Origin: Actinopolymorpha sp. NPDC004070
GTDB taxonomy: Bacteria; Actinomycetota; Actinomycetes; Propionibacteriales; Actinopolymorphaceae
Assembly (NCBI RefSeq): GCF_040610475.1
Contig: NZ_JBEXMJ010000002.1
Coordinates: forward strand, 403,541-467,540
Reading direction: 5' to 3'
DNA length: 64,000 bases
Made by a program: the position numbers and the translations under genes. This document shows positions 16,501 to 24,449 of this stretch, piece by piece. Under the pieces are notes generated by a model. The model was not told the DNA's origin. It did not search any database and saw only the letters and a list, made by a program, of their open reading frames with translations. The first letter of the stretch is position 1, and each line of letters opens with the position of its first letter.

Positions 16501-16648
16501 GACCTGGTCCTCACCCGGGGCACCCCACCGCGGAGGAGGGTTGCCGGCCAGCAAGCCGGGGCTGGCGAGTCTCGTCCACCACGTCGGCGGGCGCGGATCG
16601 CGCCGTGAACCTGCGGTGGCCGAGTCTCCTGCTGGCACTCGTGACCGG
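16501..16648 (-). ncRNA. SAM-IV-type SAM riboswitch in leader of sulfur operon
   Basis: Read on the minus strand, the leader contains GGTCACGAGTGCCAGC, then GCCCCGGCTTGCTGG, CCGGCAACCCTCC, CGCGGTGGGGTGCC and CCGGGTGAGGACCAGG. This block order and wording match my memory of the actinobacterial SAM-IV aptamer, which shares the SAM-I core. GGTC near the start pairs with GACC near the end as P1. A stretch of roughly 65 nt is inserted in the P2 arm between GCCAGC and the later GCCAGCC, with its own potential pairing (GGCCACC with GGTGG). A TACTGT -10-like box (16654-16659) places the RNA start at the aptamer. High SAM should lower expression of the downstream genes. Confidence 0.75.
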
Positions 16649-16653
16649 AAGTC

Positions 16654-16659
16654 ACAGTA
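16654..16659 (-). promoter_or_regulatory. -10-like box TACTGT for riboswitch operon
   Basis: TACTGT on the minus strand lies about 7 nt before the first aptamer base. No convincing -35 hexamer is seen at 16-18 nt spacing, so this is tentative. Confidence 0.35.
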
Positions 16660-16684
16660 ACGGTTGTCGGGAACGGGCGATGGT

Positions 16685-18268
16685 ATGTCTCAAATAATGA
16701 AATCGCGGTCTGCAATACGGACAGTGCGCATGGACCGGCTCGCACGCAGGCCTCCGACCTGGGCTTTCGTGCTCGGCGTCCTCGCGCTCACCGCCGCCGT
16801 CTGGGCGGCACTCCAGTCGTCGATCCCCTACCTCGGGCACGACGAGGCGGTCTACGCGGCCAAGGCGCGATCCTGGCTGACGGGGGCACCGAGCGCACAG
16901 TGGGGTGATCACCGTGCGCCCGGACTGCCGGCCCTGGGCTACGCCGCACTCGCGGTGCACGAGAGCGTGGCGTCCGTCCGGGTCGTGGGGTTGCTGCTCG
17001 CGTTGCTGGCGTTCGGGCTGTTCTGCTGGATCGGGATCGGACTGCTCGGGCCGGCGCGCGGCGTCGTGGTCGCACTGCTCGTGCTGTCCGGGCCGGGGTT
17101 CGTGCGCCGGGTCCCGGAGTTCCTCACCGATGTCGGGACCGCCGGGCTGCTGGCCGGAGCGGCGTACTGCCTGGTCCGCGCCCAGGAAGGCAACACGGTG
17201 CCGGTCCGGCGTACCGGCTCCCAGCGAGCCGGCGGCCGGGACCGGTGGCTGCCGGCCGCGGCCGGGTTCGCGCTCGGTGCGTTCTACCTGCGGTACGGCG
17301 CGGTCGCGGGCGTCCTCGCGCTGGCCCTCGCCGCCGCGGTGGCCTGGGGACCGCGGGCGTGGCTGGCCCGGTGGCGCGGCCTGCTCGGCGTGGCCGCGGT
17401 GCTGGCGGTGGGGCTGGCGCCGCACCTCGTCACCGCCGAACGCCGGACCGGGTCGCCGTTCGGCATGGTGCGCGCATCCGCCGACGCAGGCCACTCGGAG
17501 GGGCTCGGCGGCCTGCTCACCTACGTGCGGATGTTCCCCGTGAAACTTGCCGGGCCCTGGGGTGGGGTGGTGATGGCCGCCGGGCTTTTCGCGGGGGCGC
17601 TCGCGGCGTGGCGACTGGCTCGCCGCAGGCCACGACCGGAGGACCGCCGTACGGTGTTCGCGGTGCTTGCCGCCGTCACGCTCGTCGTCTCGATCGGACT
17701 GGCCGCGCACGGTGAGCCGAGGTTCGTGTTCATGTCGGTGTTCTGGCTGACTCTGGCCGGAGTGGCGGCACTGGCGGAGTGGGCCCGCGCACGCGCCCGG
17801 CTGTTGCTCGGCGTACTCGCGGCCGGTGCGGTGGCGACGATGCCGGTGACCGGTCTGCTCGTCGCCCGCGGGCCGCTGCGCGACGTGACCAGCGAGCGAG
17901 AGTCCCTGGTGGCGGCGGCCGCGGCGCTGGCAGCGGAGTCCGGTGGGGCGCTCGGTGACTCGGCGGGATCCATCGGCTCGGGCGCCCGGTGCGTGGTGGT
18001 GACCGGTTACCAGCCCGAGGTCGGGTGGTACTCCGGCTGCGCGACGGCGAGTCTCGGACAGGTGCGGTCGCGCGACCTGCCGCCGAACACACCGGTGTCG
18101 TACCTCGTGTTCGCACACGGACGCGACCAGCTTCCACCGGCGAGTGTCCGGCGGCTCGCCGGCGACCGCTCGGTCCGGGTGGTCGACCTGCCCGCCGTGG
18201 GGTCGCTGGGACCCGGCCGGCTGCTCACCGTAGGGGGAATCCCGCCGCGGATCTCGCCGAGCGGCTGA
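16685..18268 (+). CDS. GT39/PMT-like polytopic membrane glycosyltransferase
   Basis: A 527-residue protein with about ten hydrophobic segments. YLGHDEAVYAAKARSWL (about 49-65), after the first membrane helix, is the DE-containing extracytoplasmic loop typical of GT39/ArnT-like enzymes, and EFLTDVGTAGLLAGA is a second conserved block. The family transfers sugars from polyprenyl-phosphate donors outside the cell. Start choice is uncertain: ATG 16685 is used, with ATG 16697 and 16730 as alternatives and no strong ribosome-binding site. It is divergent from the sulfur operon and its 5' end overlaps where that promoter must lie. Confidence 0.82.
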   Translation: MSQIMKSRSAIRTVRMDRLARRPPTWAFVLGVLALTAAVWAALQSSIPYLGHDEAVYAAKARSWLTGAPSAQWGDHRAPGLPALGYAALAVHESVASVRVVGLLLALLAFGLFCWIGIGLLGPARGVVVALLVLSGPGFVRRVPEFLTDVGTAGLLAGAAYCLVRAQEGNTVPVRRTGSQRAGGRDRWLPAAAGFALGAFYLRYGAVAGVLALALAAAVAWGPRAWLARWRGLLGVAAVLAVGLAPHLVTAERRTGSPFGMVRASADAGHSEGLGGLLTYVRMFPVKLAGPWGGVVMAAGLFAGALAAWRLARRRPRPEDRRTVFAVLAAVTLVVSIGLAAHGEPRFVFMSVFWLTLAGVAALAEWARARARLLLGVLAAGAVATMPVTGLLVARGPLRDVTSERESLVAAAAALAAESGGALGDSAGSIGSGARCVVVTGYQPEVGWYSGCATASLGQVRSRDLPPNTPVSYLVFAHGRDQLPPASVRRLAGDRSVRVVDLPAVGSLGPGRLLTVGGIPPRISPSG

Positions 18269-18295
18269 CGTACGGACAGCGGCTGACGTACGGAC
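18261..18295 (+). repeat. 17-bp direct repeat across glycosyltransferase stop codon
   Basis: GCGGCTGACGTACGGAC occurs at 18261-18277 and again at 18279-18295, one base apart. The first copy includes the stop codon of the membrane glycosyltransferase gene; the second repeats the same TGA downstream. Confidence 0.9.
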
Positions 18296-18334
18296 GCCGG
18301 CGGACACCGACTGGCGATCCGGGCAGCCTGCTGG

Positions 18335-18340
18335 CAGGCT
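18335..18340 (+). promoter_or_regulatory. -10-like CAGGCT exactly 6 nt before GTG start
   Basis: CAGGCT ends 6 nt before the GTG of the PanE-like gene, and no ribosome-binding site is visible. This is the arrangement of leaderless actinobacterial mRNAs. Confidence 0.4.
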
Positions 18341-18346
18341 CGGTCC

Positions 18347-19402
18347 GTGGCTTCTGATCAATCCAGCAACAGCACGGTACAGCGGTTCGTCGTCTACGGC
18401 GCGGGCGCGATCGGTGGCGTACTCGGTGCCCGGCTGCACGCGGCCGGCCACGAGGTCGTGCTGATCGCCCGCGGCGCGCACCTGGAAGCGATCAGGGCCG
18501 ACGGCCTGCGGGTGGAGTCCCCCGACGGTACGCAGACGCTGCCCATCCCCGCGGTCGCCGGGCCGGACGAGGTCGACTGGCGTCCGGGCGACGTCGTGCT
18601 GCTCGCGATGAAGAGCACCGACACCGAGGCCGCCGTCCGCGCCCTGGCCGCCGTGGCCGACCCGGCGACGCCGGTGGTGTGCGTGCAGAACGGCGTGGCC
18701 AACGAGGCCACCGTGCTGCGGCACTTCGCCAACGTCTACGGCGTGCACGTGATGTTCCCCGCGACCCACCTCACCCCTGGCGTGGTGCAGGCGCAGTCGG
18801 CCCCGGTGACCGGCATCCTGGACCTCGGCCGCTACCCGCGCGGAGTGGACGACACCGCCGAGCGGATCGCGGCGGCGTTCCGGTCCGCGACGTTCGCCTG
18901 CGAGCCGCGGCAGGACATCATGCGCGGCAAGTACGTCAAACTGCTGGGCAACCTCGGCAACGCCATCGACGCGCTGTGCGGCCGTTCCGACGACGCCGAC
19001 GGCGACGACCCGCGGGAGATCGTCGAGCGGCTGCGCGCGGAGGGCACGGCGGTGCTCGAGGTGGCCGGCATCGAGTTCATGTCGTTCGAGGAGGACCGTG
19101 CCCGGCGCGGCGACCTGATCCAGGTCCGCCCGGTCAACGGCCAGTCCCGCACCGGAAGCTCCTCCTGGCAGAGCCTGGCCCGGGCCACGGGAGCGATCGA
19201 GGCCGACCACCTGAACGGCGAGATCGTGCTGCTCGGCCGCCTGCACGGCGTACCCACGCCCGCGAACGAGCTCGCCCGCCGGTTGGCCAACCAGGCGGCC
19301 CGGGCGGGCGATCCGCCCGGTTCGCTCCGGGTCGCGGACTTCTGGAAGCTGCTGGAGGCGGCCGAGGCGGAGGAGTCGGCCGCGTCCACGGGCGTCGGCT
19401 GA
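18347..19402 (+). CDS. 2-dehydropantoate 2-reductase family protein (PanE/ApbA-like)
   Basis: A 351-residue NADPH-dependent reductase. The Rossmann motif VVYGAGAIGGVLGARLHAAG (about 15-34) opens the protein; GKYVKLLGNLGNAIDAL contains the catalytic lysine region, and HLNGEIVLLGRLHGVPTPAN is the conserved C-terminal substrate block. The classical enzyme makes pantoate for coenzyme A; many actinobacterial paralogues reduce other 2-keto acids, and no pantothenate genes are adjacent, so the pathway is open. At 351 residues it is longer than E. coli PanE (about 303). A probable leaderless start was chosen. Confidence 0.88.
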   Translation: MASDQSSNSTVQRFVVYGAGAIGGVLGARLHAAGHEVVLIARGAHLEAIRADGLRVESPDGTQTLPIPAVAGPDEVDWRPGDVVLLAMKSTDTEAAVRALAAVADPATPVVCVQNGVANEATVLRHFANVYGVHVMFPATHLTPGVVQAQSAPVTGILDLGRYPRGVDDTAERIAAAFRSATFACEPRQDIMRGKYVKLLGNLGNAIDALCGRSDDADGDDPREIVERLRAEGTAVLEVAGIEFMSFEEDRARRGDLIQVRPVNGQSRTGSSSWQSLARATGAIEADHLNGEIVLLGRLHGVPTPANELARRLANQAARAGDPPGSLRVADFWKLLEAAEAEESAASTGVG

Positions 19403-19505
19403 GCCGCCTGAGTCGGCAGGACGCCCGAGCCGGAGCAGGCCGTACTCCCCACGTCGTAGGGAAGCCGCCCGCTCCGGACGGATGCCGACCGGTGCCCCGG
19501 TGACC

Positions 19506-19511
19506 TAGCGT
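19506..19511 (+). promoter_or_regulatory. -10 box TAGCGT exactly 6 nt before GTG start
   Basis: TAGCGT fits TANNNT and ends 6 nt before the kinase GTG, which has no ribosome-binding site. Transcription would begin at or within a base of the start codon. Confidence 0.5.
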
Positions 19512-19517
19512 TCCCTC

Positions 19518-20747
19518 GTGACCTCCCCTCCCGCCACCCCCTCGCCCGGCAACCCGGGTCGGCGGTTCTGGCGCGCGGTCGGGTCGTGGCCGGTGAAGCT
19601 GCCGATCGTGCTGGCGTTCCTCCAGGTGGGCGGAACCCTCGGCGCCGCGCACAACCAGCCGGACGCCAGGCCGGTCGACGCGCTGGCGGTCGTGCTGCTG
19701 CTCCTCGGTCCGGCCGCGCTGGTGTTCCGCCGGGCACGGCCGGTCGCCGCGCTGTACTTCGTGATGGGGGTGTCGTTCGCCTACATCCTGATCGGCTACC
19801 CGTACGGCCCGTTCTTCCTCTCCGCGATCGTGGCGTTGTTCGAGGCGGTGAGGTACGGCCACCGCCTGGCGGCCTGGCTGACCGCCGGCGCGGTCTACTT
19901 CGGCCACATCGCCTACCGCTGGGAGTCCGGCGAGGGGCCCGGCCTCGTCGCGGCGACCGTGGTCGCCGGCTGGCTGCTGGCGGTGCTGATCGGCTCGGAG
20001 CTCAACCGCATCCGCGAGGAACGTGTCGAGGAGAGCCGGCGGGCCAAGGCCGCCGAGGCCGCGGGCCGGGTGAGCGAGGAACGCCTGCGGATCGCCCGCG
20101 AACTGCACGACGTGGTGGCGCACAACATCTCGCTGATCAACGTGCAGGCCGGAGTGGCGCTGCACCTGATGGACGCCCAGCCCGAGCAGGCCCGGACCGC
20201 GCTCACCGCGATCAAGCAGGCCAGCAAGGAGGCGCTGGTCGAGCTGCGTTCGGTGCTCGGTGTCCTGCGGCAGGTCGACGAACCCGGACCGCGCCGGCCG
20301 GCGCCCAGCCTGCGCCGGCTGAGCGACCTGGCGGCCAGCACCCGGGCGGCCGGGCTCGACGTCCGGGTGAACGTGGAGGGTACGCCGGAGCCGCTGCCGT
20401 CCAGCGTGGACACCGCGGCGTACCGGATCGTGCAGGAGGCGCTCACCAACGTCCTCCGGCACGCCGGCGCCCGCTCGGCCGTGGTGCGCGTCGCCTACGC
20501 CGAGCAGACCGTGGCGGTCGAGGTGACCGACGACGGGTGCGGTACGCCGGCCGCCGCAGCCGGGGGCGGAGAAGGCGGTACCGATGGAGGTGCCGGTGTC
20601 GGTGACGCGGACGGTGCCGGCGGCGGCAGTGGCCTGCCCGGCATGCGCGAACGGGTCGGTGCGCTCGGCGGCCGGCTGACCGTAGGACCATTGCCGGGCG
20701 GAGGTTTCCGGGTGTACGCGGAGTTGCCGCGGGAGGGAGCACCATGA
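19518..20747 (+). CDS. NarL/DesK-type sensor histidine kinase
   Basis: A 409-residue membrane kinase: four to five membrane segments (about 25-165), then a short helix and the HisKA_3 box RIARELHDVVAHNISL with His197. The ATPase domain has YRIVQEALTNVLRHAGA and VTDDGCGTP, then GLPGMRERVGALGG. Between these last two lies a 29-residue Gly/Ala/Asp-rich insert in the ATP lid, the same place where the kinase at 6.0-7.4 kb carries its insert. The stop overlaps the regulator start (ATGA). The operon consists only of this pair. Confidence 0.93.
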   Translation: MTSPPATPSPGNPGRRFWRAVGSWPVKLPIVLAFLQVGGTLGAAHNQPDARPVDALAVVLLLLGPAALVFRRARPVAALYFVMGVSFAYILIGYPYGPFFLSAIVALFEAVRYGHRLAAWLTAGAVYFGHIAYRWESGEGPGLVAATVVAGWLLAVLIGSELNRIREERVEESRRAKAAEAAGRVSEERLRIARELHDVVAHNISLINVQAGVALHLMDAQPEQARTALTAIKQASKEALVELRSVLGVLRQVDEPGPRRPAPSLRRLSDLAASTRAAGLDVRVNVEGTPEPLPSSVDTAAYRIVQEALTNVLRHAGARSAVVRVAYAEQTVAVEVTDDGCGTPAAAAGGGEGGTDGGAGVGDADGAGGGSGLPGMRERVGALGGRLTVGPLPGGGFRVYAELPREGAP

Positions 20748-21409
20748 TCTCGGTCCTGCTCGCCGACGACCAGGCGCTGGTGCGCGCCGGTTTCCGGTCC
20801 CTGCTGGCCGCCGAACCCGACATCGAGGTGGTCGCCGAGGCCGCCGACGGCGCCCAGGCGGTGGAGCACGCGCTGGCGAAGCGCCCGGACGTCGTCCTGA
20901 TGGACATCCGGATGCCCGACATGGACGGGCTGGAGGCGACCCGCCGGATCGTCGCCGAACCCGAACTGGCCGGCGTGCACGTGGTCATCCTCACCACGTT
21001 CGACCTGGACGAGTACGTCTTCGAGGCGCTGCGTACGGGCGCGAGCGGCTTCCTGGTCAAGGACACCGAGCCGGTGGAGCTGCTGCGCGGCGTACGCGCG
21101 GTGGCCTCCGGGGACGCGCTGCTGTCGCCCGGTGTGACCCGGCGGCTGATCGCGGAGTTCGCCAACCGGTCGAAGGAGCCGGTACGCGGCGCCGACCTGG
21201 CCGCGCTGACCGAACGCGAACGCGAGGTGCTCGCCCTGGTCGCCGAGGGGCTGTCCAACGACGAGATCGCCGCCCGGCTGGTGGTCAGCCCGGCCACCGC
21301 GAAGACGCACGTCAGCCGGGCGATGATCAAGCTGGGTGCGCGGGACCGGGCGCAGCTGGTGGTGTTCGCGTACGAGGCCGGACTGGTGCGGCCCGGCTGG
21401 CTGGGCTGA
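20744..21409 (+). CDS. NarL/FixJ-type response regulator
   Basis: A 221-residue regulator. Receiver domain about 1-120 with Asp54 in VVLMDIRMPDMDG and the conserved Lys in FLVKDTEP; LuxR-type helix-turn-helix about 150-215 with LTEREREVLALVAEGLSNDE and SPATAKTHVSRAMIKLGA. Coupled to the kinase through ATGA. No other gene follows in the operon, so its regulon is elsewhere. The convergent MinD-like gene begins its stop 36 bp later. Confidence 0.95.
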   Translation: MISVLLADDQALVRAGFRSLLAAEPDIEVVAEAADGAQAVEHALAKRPDVVLMDIRMPDMDGLEATRRIVAEPELAGVHVVILTTFDLDEYVFEALRTGASGFLVKDTEPVELLRGVRAVASGDALLSPGVTRRLIAEFANRSKEPVRGADLAALTEREREVLALVAEGLSNDEIAARLVVSPATAKTHVSRAMIKLGARDRAQLVVFAYEAGLVRPGWLG

Positions 21410-21444
21410 GGCCCCGGCCGGACCGCAACCGCAACCGCAACCGC

Positions 21445-22530
21445 CTATCGCCTGGGCACCCAGCCGGACTGCTGCGCGTCCGGACTCTCCGGCCCCCGAT
21501 GGCGTACGGGCGGTGCCGGCGGTCGCCCCGAAGAAGCCGGCGCGGCCGGACGACCCAACCCGCCCGGTCCGCCCAACCCGCCCGGGGCCTCCGCCGCGGG
21601 AACCGGGCGCACCAGCTCTGCCGCCCTGGTCACGATCTCCTGGGCCGCCGCGAGGGTGCCCGGCGCGAGGTCGCCCAGCCGGGCCAGCCCGTCCGCCCGG
21701 ATCGCCTTGTCGTGCGGGACGCGGACGACGGCGGCGAGCCGGTCGCGTACCGGCGCGAGCTCACCGTCCATCCAGCGCGGCGGGTCGGTGCCGGCGACGT
21801 CGACCACCGCGGCCACCATCCGGTCGACGGCCAGGCCGTCGTGTTCGAGGACCTGCACCAGCCGGGCCAGGGCGGCCGCGCCGAAGCCGCTCGCCGAGGT
21901 GACCAGCACGGGCACCGCGTCGGGCCGGCGGGACCACTCGTCCAGCGCCGAGGGCCGAACGGCGTTACGGGCGGCGACGTGGGCCAGCGCGACCGGTGTC
22001 GAGGTGTCCACCACTCCGGCGAACCAGCCGCCGGTCTCCAGCAGGTGGGCGTACCACCGCGGGTCCTCGGGCACCGCGACCGGCGGCCGGGTCCACGGCC
22101 GGGCGTCGGTGAGGACGTCGTACCCCGGTCCGTCGGCGGCGTCCGCACCGAGGTCGGGCAGGTCGTCGCCCCGGCGGCGCCGGCGCACCGGAACGGACCG
22201 GCGCAGCGCGGCGTCGCGCACCGCGTCGGGGTCGAGGGGACGGCCTGGGGGAACCAGCGCTGCGGGCAGGCCCACCGCCTCGTCGCGGGAGACGTCGCGG
22301 ACGGCACCTCCGGTGACGCCGAGGCCGAGCCAGTCCGCCCACGGCGAGGCACCCCGGGGCACCGTGTCGACCAGCACCGTGCGGGTGGTCGGCGCGAGCA
22401 CCTGGGCGAGCAGCCCGGCCAGCGCCGAACGTCCTACACCGCCGTTCGCACCCAGCACCGGAAGGAGGGCGCGGACTCCGCGGGGCAGCATGGCGCCCGC
22501 ACCCCGCCTGCTCGATCCGCGCCTCTTCAC
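21445..22530 (-). CDS. MinD/ParA-like protein with degenerate P-loop
   Basis: A 361-residue protein with the order of a SIMIBI (MinD/CpaE) ATPase: P-loop-like PVLGANGGVGRSALAGLLA (about 26-44), then TVLVDTVPRGAS in the switch I position and VPVLVTSASGFGAAAL later. The deviant Walker A KGGVGKT/S is altered to NGGVGRS: both lysines are lost, so ATP hydrolysis is doubtful. The C-terminal 60 residues are Pro/Gly rich (APGGLGGPGGLGRP). GTG 22530 is chosen because TATCCT lies exactly 6 nt upstream, a leaderless layout. It may assist secretion machinery like the MinD-like protein at 54.8-57.1 kb, but it is 12 kb from that set. Confidence 0.7.
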   Translation of the reverse strand: MKRRGSSRRGAGAMLPRGVRALLPVLGANGGVGRSALAGLLAQVLAPTTRTVLVDTVPRGASPWADWLGLGVTGGAVRDVSRDEAVGLPAALVPPGRPLDPDAVRDAALRRSVPVRRRRRGDDLPDLGADAADGPGYDVLTDARPWTRPPVAVPEDPRWYAHLLETGGWFAGVVDTSTPVALAHVAARNAVRPSALDEWSRRPDAVPVLVTSASGFGAAALARLVQVLEHDGLAVDRMVAAVVDVAGTDPPRWMDGELAPVRDRLAAVVRVPHDKAIRADGLARLGDLAPGTLAAAQEIVTRAAELVRPVPAAEAPGGLGGPGGLGRPAAPASSGRPPAPPVRHRGPESPDAQQSGWVPRR

Positions 22531-22536
22531 CGGTCG

Positions 22537-22542
22537 AGGATA
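22537..22542 (-). promoter_or_regulatory. -10 box TATCCT exactly 6 nt before GTG start
   Basis: On the minus strand TATCCT is followed by six bases and then GTG 22530. No ribosome-binding site is present, consistent with a leaderless transcript and deciding this start. Confidence 0.5.
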
Positions 22543-22581
22543 GCCGCGACGAGGGACTGACGCGCGCCCGCCGAGACGACG

Positions 22582-22617
22582 GGAGCGGCCGGCGACGTCG
22601 TTGTCGCCGGCCGCTCC
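22582..22617 (-). terminator. 15-bp perfect stem-loop after sugar transporter operon
   Basis: GGAGCGGCCGGCGAC (22582-22596) and its exact complement (22603-22617) are separated by 6 nt, 27 bp past the last transporter gene stop. The stem is strong but no U-run follows, as is common for actinobacterial terminators. Confidence 0.75.
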
Positions 22618-22643
22618 ACGGACCGTCGTTGCCTACATGTCAA

Positions 22644-23480
22644 CTACTGCTTGACAGCACCGGCCGCGAGGTCGGCGAGGAACTGCCGGGCGCCGAGGAA
22701 GAACACGATGATCAGCGGGATCACCGCGAGCAGCGTGCCGGCCATCACCATGCTGTAGTCGGTGTTGTAGAGGCCGTTCAGCTGCGACAGCGCCACCTGC
22801 AGCGTCTGGCGGCCCGGGTCGATCAGCACCACCAACGGCCAGAAGTAGTCGTTCCAGGCGTTGATGAAGGTGAAGATCCCGAGGAACGCCAGCGCCGGCC
22901 GCAGCAGCGGAACCGCCACGTGCCAGTACTGCCGCCAGAAGTTGCAGCCGTCGATCCGGGCGGCGTCCAGGAGTTCGGCACTCACCGCGCCCTGGGCGTA
23001 CTGCCGGAGCAGGAAGATGCCGAACGCGTTCACCGCGCCCGGCACGATCAGTGCCTGGAACGAACCCACCCAGCCGAAGTTCGCCATGATGACGAACGAC
23101 GGCACCGTGGACAGCTGGGACGGGATCATGAACGTCACCAGCAGCACGACGAACAGCAGGTTCTTGGCCGGGAAGTCGAACTTCGCGAACGCGAACGCCG
23201 CGATCGAGTCGAAGAACAACACCAGCACCGTCGTCACCACCGCCACGAAGATCGTGTTGGCGGTGGAGCCGAGCAGGTTCACGCTGTCGAACACCTTGTG
23301 GAAGTTCTCCAGCAGGTGCGTGCCCGGCAGCAGTTCCGGCGGGAACTTGAAGATGTCCTGCGTCGTCCGGCTGGCCATCACGAACATCCAGTAGAACGGG
23401 AAGATCGAGACGGCGACGCCGAGAAGGAGCAGCACGTGGGTGACGACCGACCACACGCGCCGGGCGGCGACGGCGTTCAT
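22644..23480 (-). CDS. Carbohydrate ABC transporter permease (MalG-like)
   Basis: A 278-residue membrane permease with six predicted helices. The EAA loop ELLDAARIDGCNFWRQYWHVAVP contacts the ATPase. It forms the channel with the upstream MalF-like subunit. Its ATG overlaps the MalF-like stop (ATGA). The transported sugar is unknown. No ATPase gene lies in this operon, so a shared MsiK-type ATPase encoded elsewhere, as in other actinobacteria, is expected. Confidence 0.94.
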   Translation of the reverse strand: MNAVAARRVWSVVTHVLLLLGVAVSIFPFYWMFVMASRTTQDIFKFPPELLPGTHLLENFHKVFDSVNLLGSTANTIFVAVVTTVLVLFFDSIAAFAFAKFDFPAKNLLFVVLLVTFMIPSQLSTVPSFVIMANFGWVGSFQALIVPGAVNAFGIFLLRQYAQGAVSAELLDAARIDGCNFWRQYWHVAVPLLRPALAFLGIFTFINAWNDYFWPLVVLIDPGRQTLQVALSQLNGLYNTDYSMVMAGTLLAVIPLIIVFFLGARQFLADLAAGAVKQ

Positions 23481-24448
23481 GCGCGCACTCCCTTCCGCGA
23501 ACCGCGGTTACCGGCGCCCTGCACCAGCCGCCAGTTGATCAGCGAGAACAGAATCATGATCACGAACAGGCCCCAGCCGATCGCGGCGCCGTAGCCGAAC
23601 TGGTTGTTGATGAACGCCTGCTGGTAGAGGTAGAGCACCATCGTCGTGCCCTCCGACCCCGGCCCGCCGCCGTTGCCCACCAGCACCTGCGGCTCGGTGA
23701 ACAACTGCATGCCGCCGATGGTGGAGGTGATGACGGTGAAGAGGATGATCGGGCGCAGCAGCGGAACCGTGATGCGGAAGAACACCTGCCACAGGCTCGC
23801 GCCGTCGACCTTCGCGGCCTCGTACAACTCGGTCGGGATCGCCTGCAGGCCGGCGAGATAGATGATCGCGTTGTAGCCGGTCCATCGCCAGATCACCATG
23901 GCGGCGATGGCGACCTTGATGCCCCACGGCGTGTTCAGCCACTCGACCGTGTCCAGGTGCAGCCCTTCCAGGGCGGCGTTCAGCAGGCCGAAGTTGTTGC
24001 TGAAGATCGAGCCGAAGATGATCGCGATCGCCACGATCGAGGTGACGTTGGGGATGAAGTACGCGATGCGGTAGGCGCTGCGGCCGCGGATCTGCTGGTT
24101 CAGCATGAACGCGATGACCAGCGCGAAGAACAGCATCGGGATCGTGGAGATGAACCAGATCTGGAAGGTGTTGACGATCGACTTCCAGAAGATCGGGTCC
24201 GACAGCATGAACTGGTACTGCGCGAGCCCGACGAACTTCATCGCCCCGATGCCGTTCCAGTTCTGGAACGACAGGTACAGCGAGAACCCGATCGGGAACA
24301 AGCCGAAGATCGCGAACAGGATGTAGAACGGCGAGATCGCGAGGTACAGCGACAGCAGTTCGGACTTCGAGCGGCCCGCGTGGGAACCGGTCGTGCGGCG
24401 CTCCTCCGGGGCCTGGGCCGGGGCGGCGATCGGCGTCGTGGTGGTCAT
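23477..24448 (-). CDS. Carbohydrate ABC transporter permease (MalF-like)
   Basis: A 323-residue permease with an N-terminal cytoplasmic stretch, six membrane segments and the EAA loop ELYEAAKVDGASLWQVFFRITVP. It starts one base after the binding-protein stop and its own stop overlaps the MalG-like start, so all three genes are one operon. Confidence 0.94.
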   Translation of the reverse strand: MTTTTPIAAPAQAPEERRTTGSHAGRSKSELLSLYLAISPFYILFAIFGLFPIGFSLYLSFQNWNGIGAMKFVGLAQYQFMLSDPIFWKSIVNTFQIWFISTIPMLFFALVIAFMLNQQIRGRSAYRIAYFIPNVTSIVAIAIIFGSIFSNNFGLLNAALEGLHLDTVEWLNTPWGIKVAIAAMVIWRWTGYNAIIYLAGLQAIPTELYEAAKVDGASLWQVFFRITVPLLRPIILFTVITSTIGGMQLFTEPQVLVGNGGGPGSEGTTMVLYLYQQAFINNQFGYGAAIGWGLFVIMILFSLINWRLVQGAGNRGSRKGVRA

Positions 24449-24449
24449 G

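Noticed and set aside
16652..19246. An 864-codon minus-strand open frame opposite the GT39-like and PanE-like genes
   Set aside because: Low-complexity shadow translation; the plus-strand proteins are clearly real.
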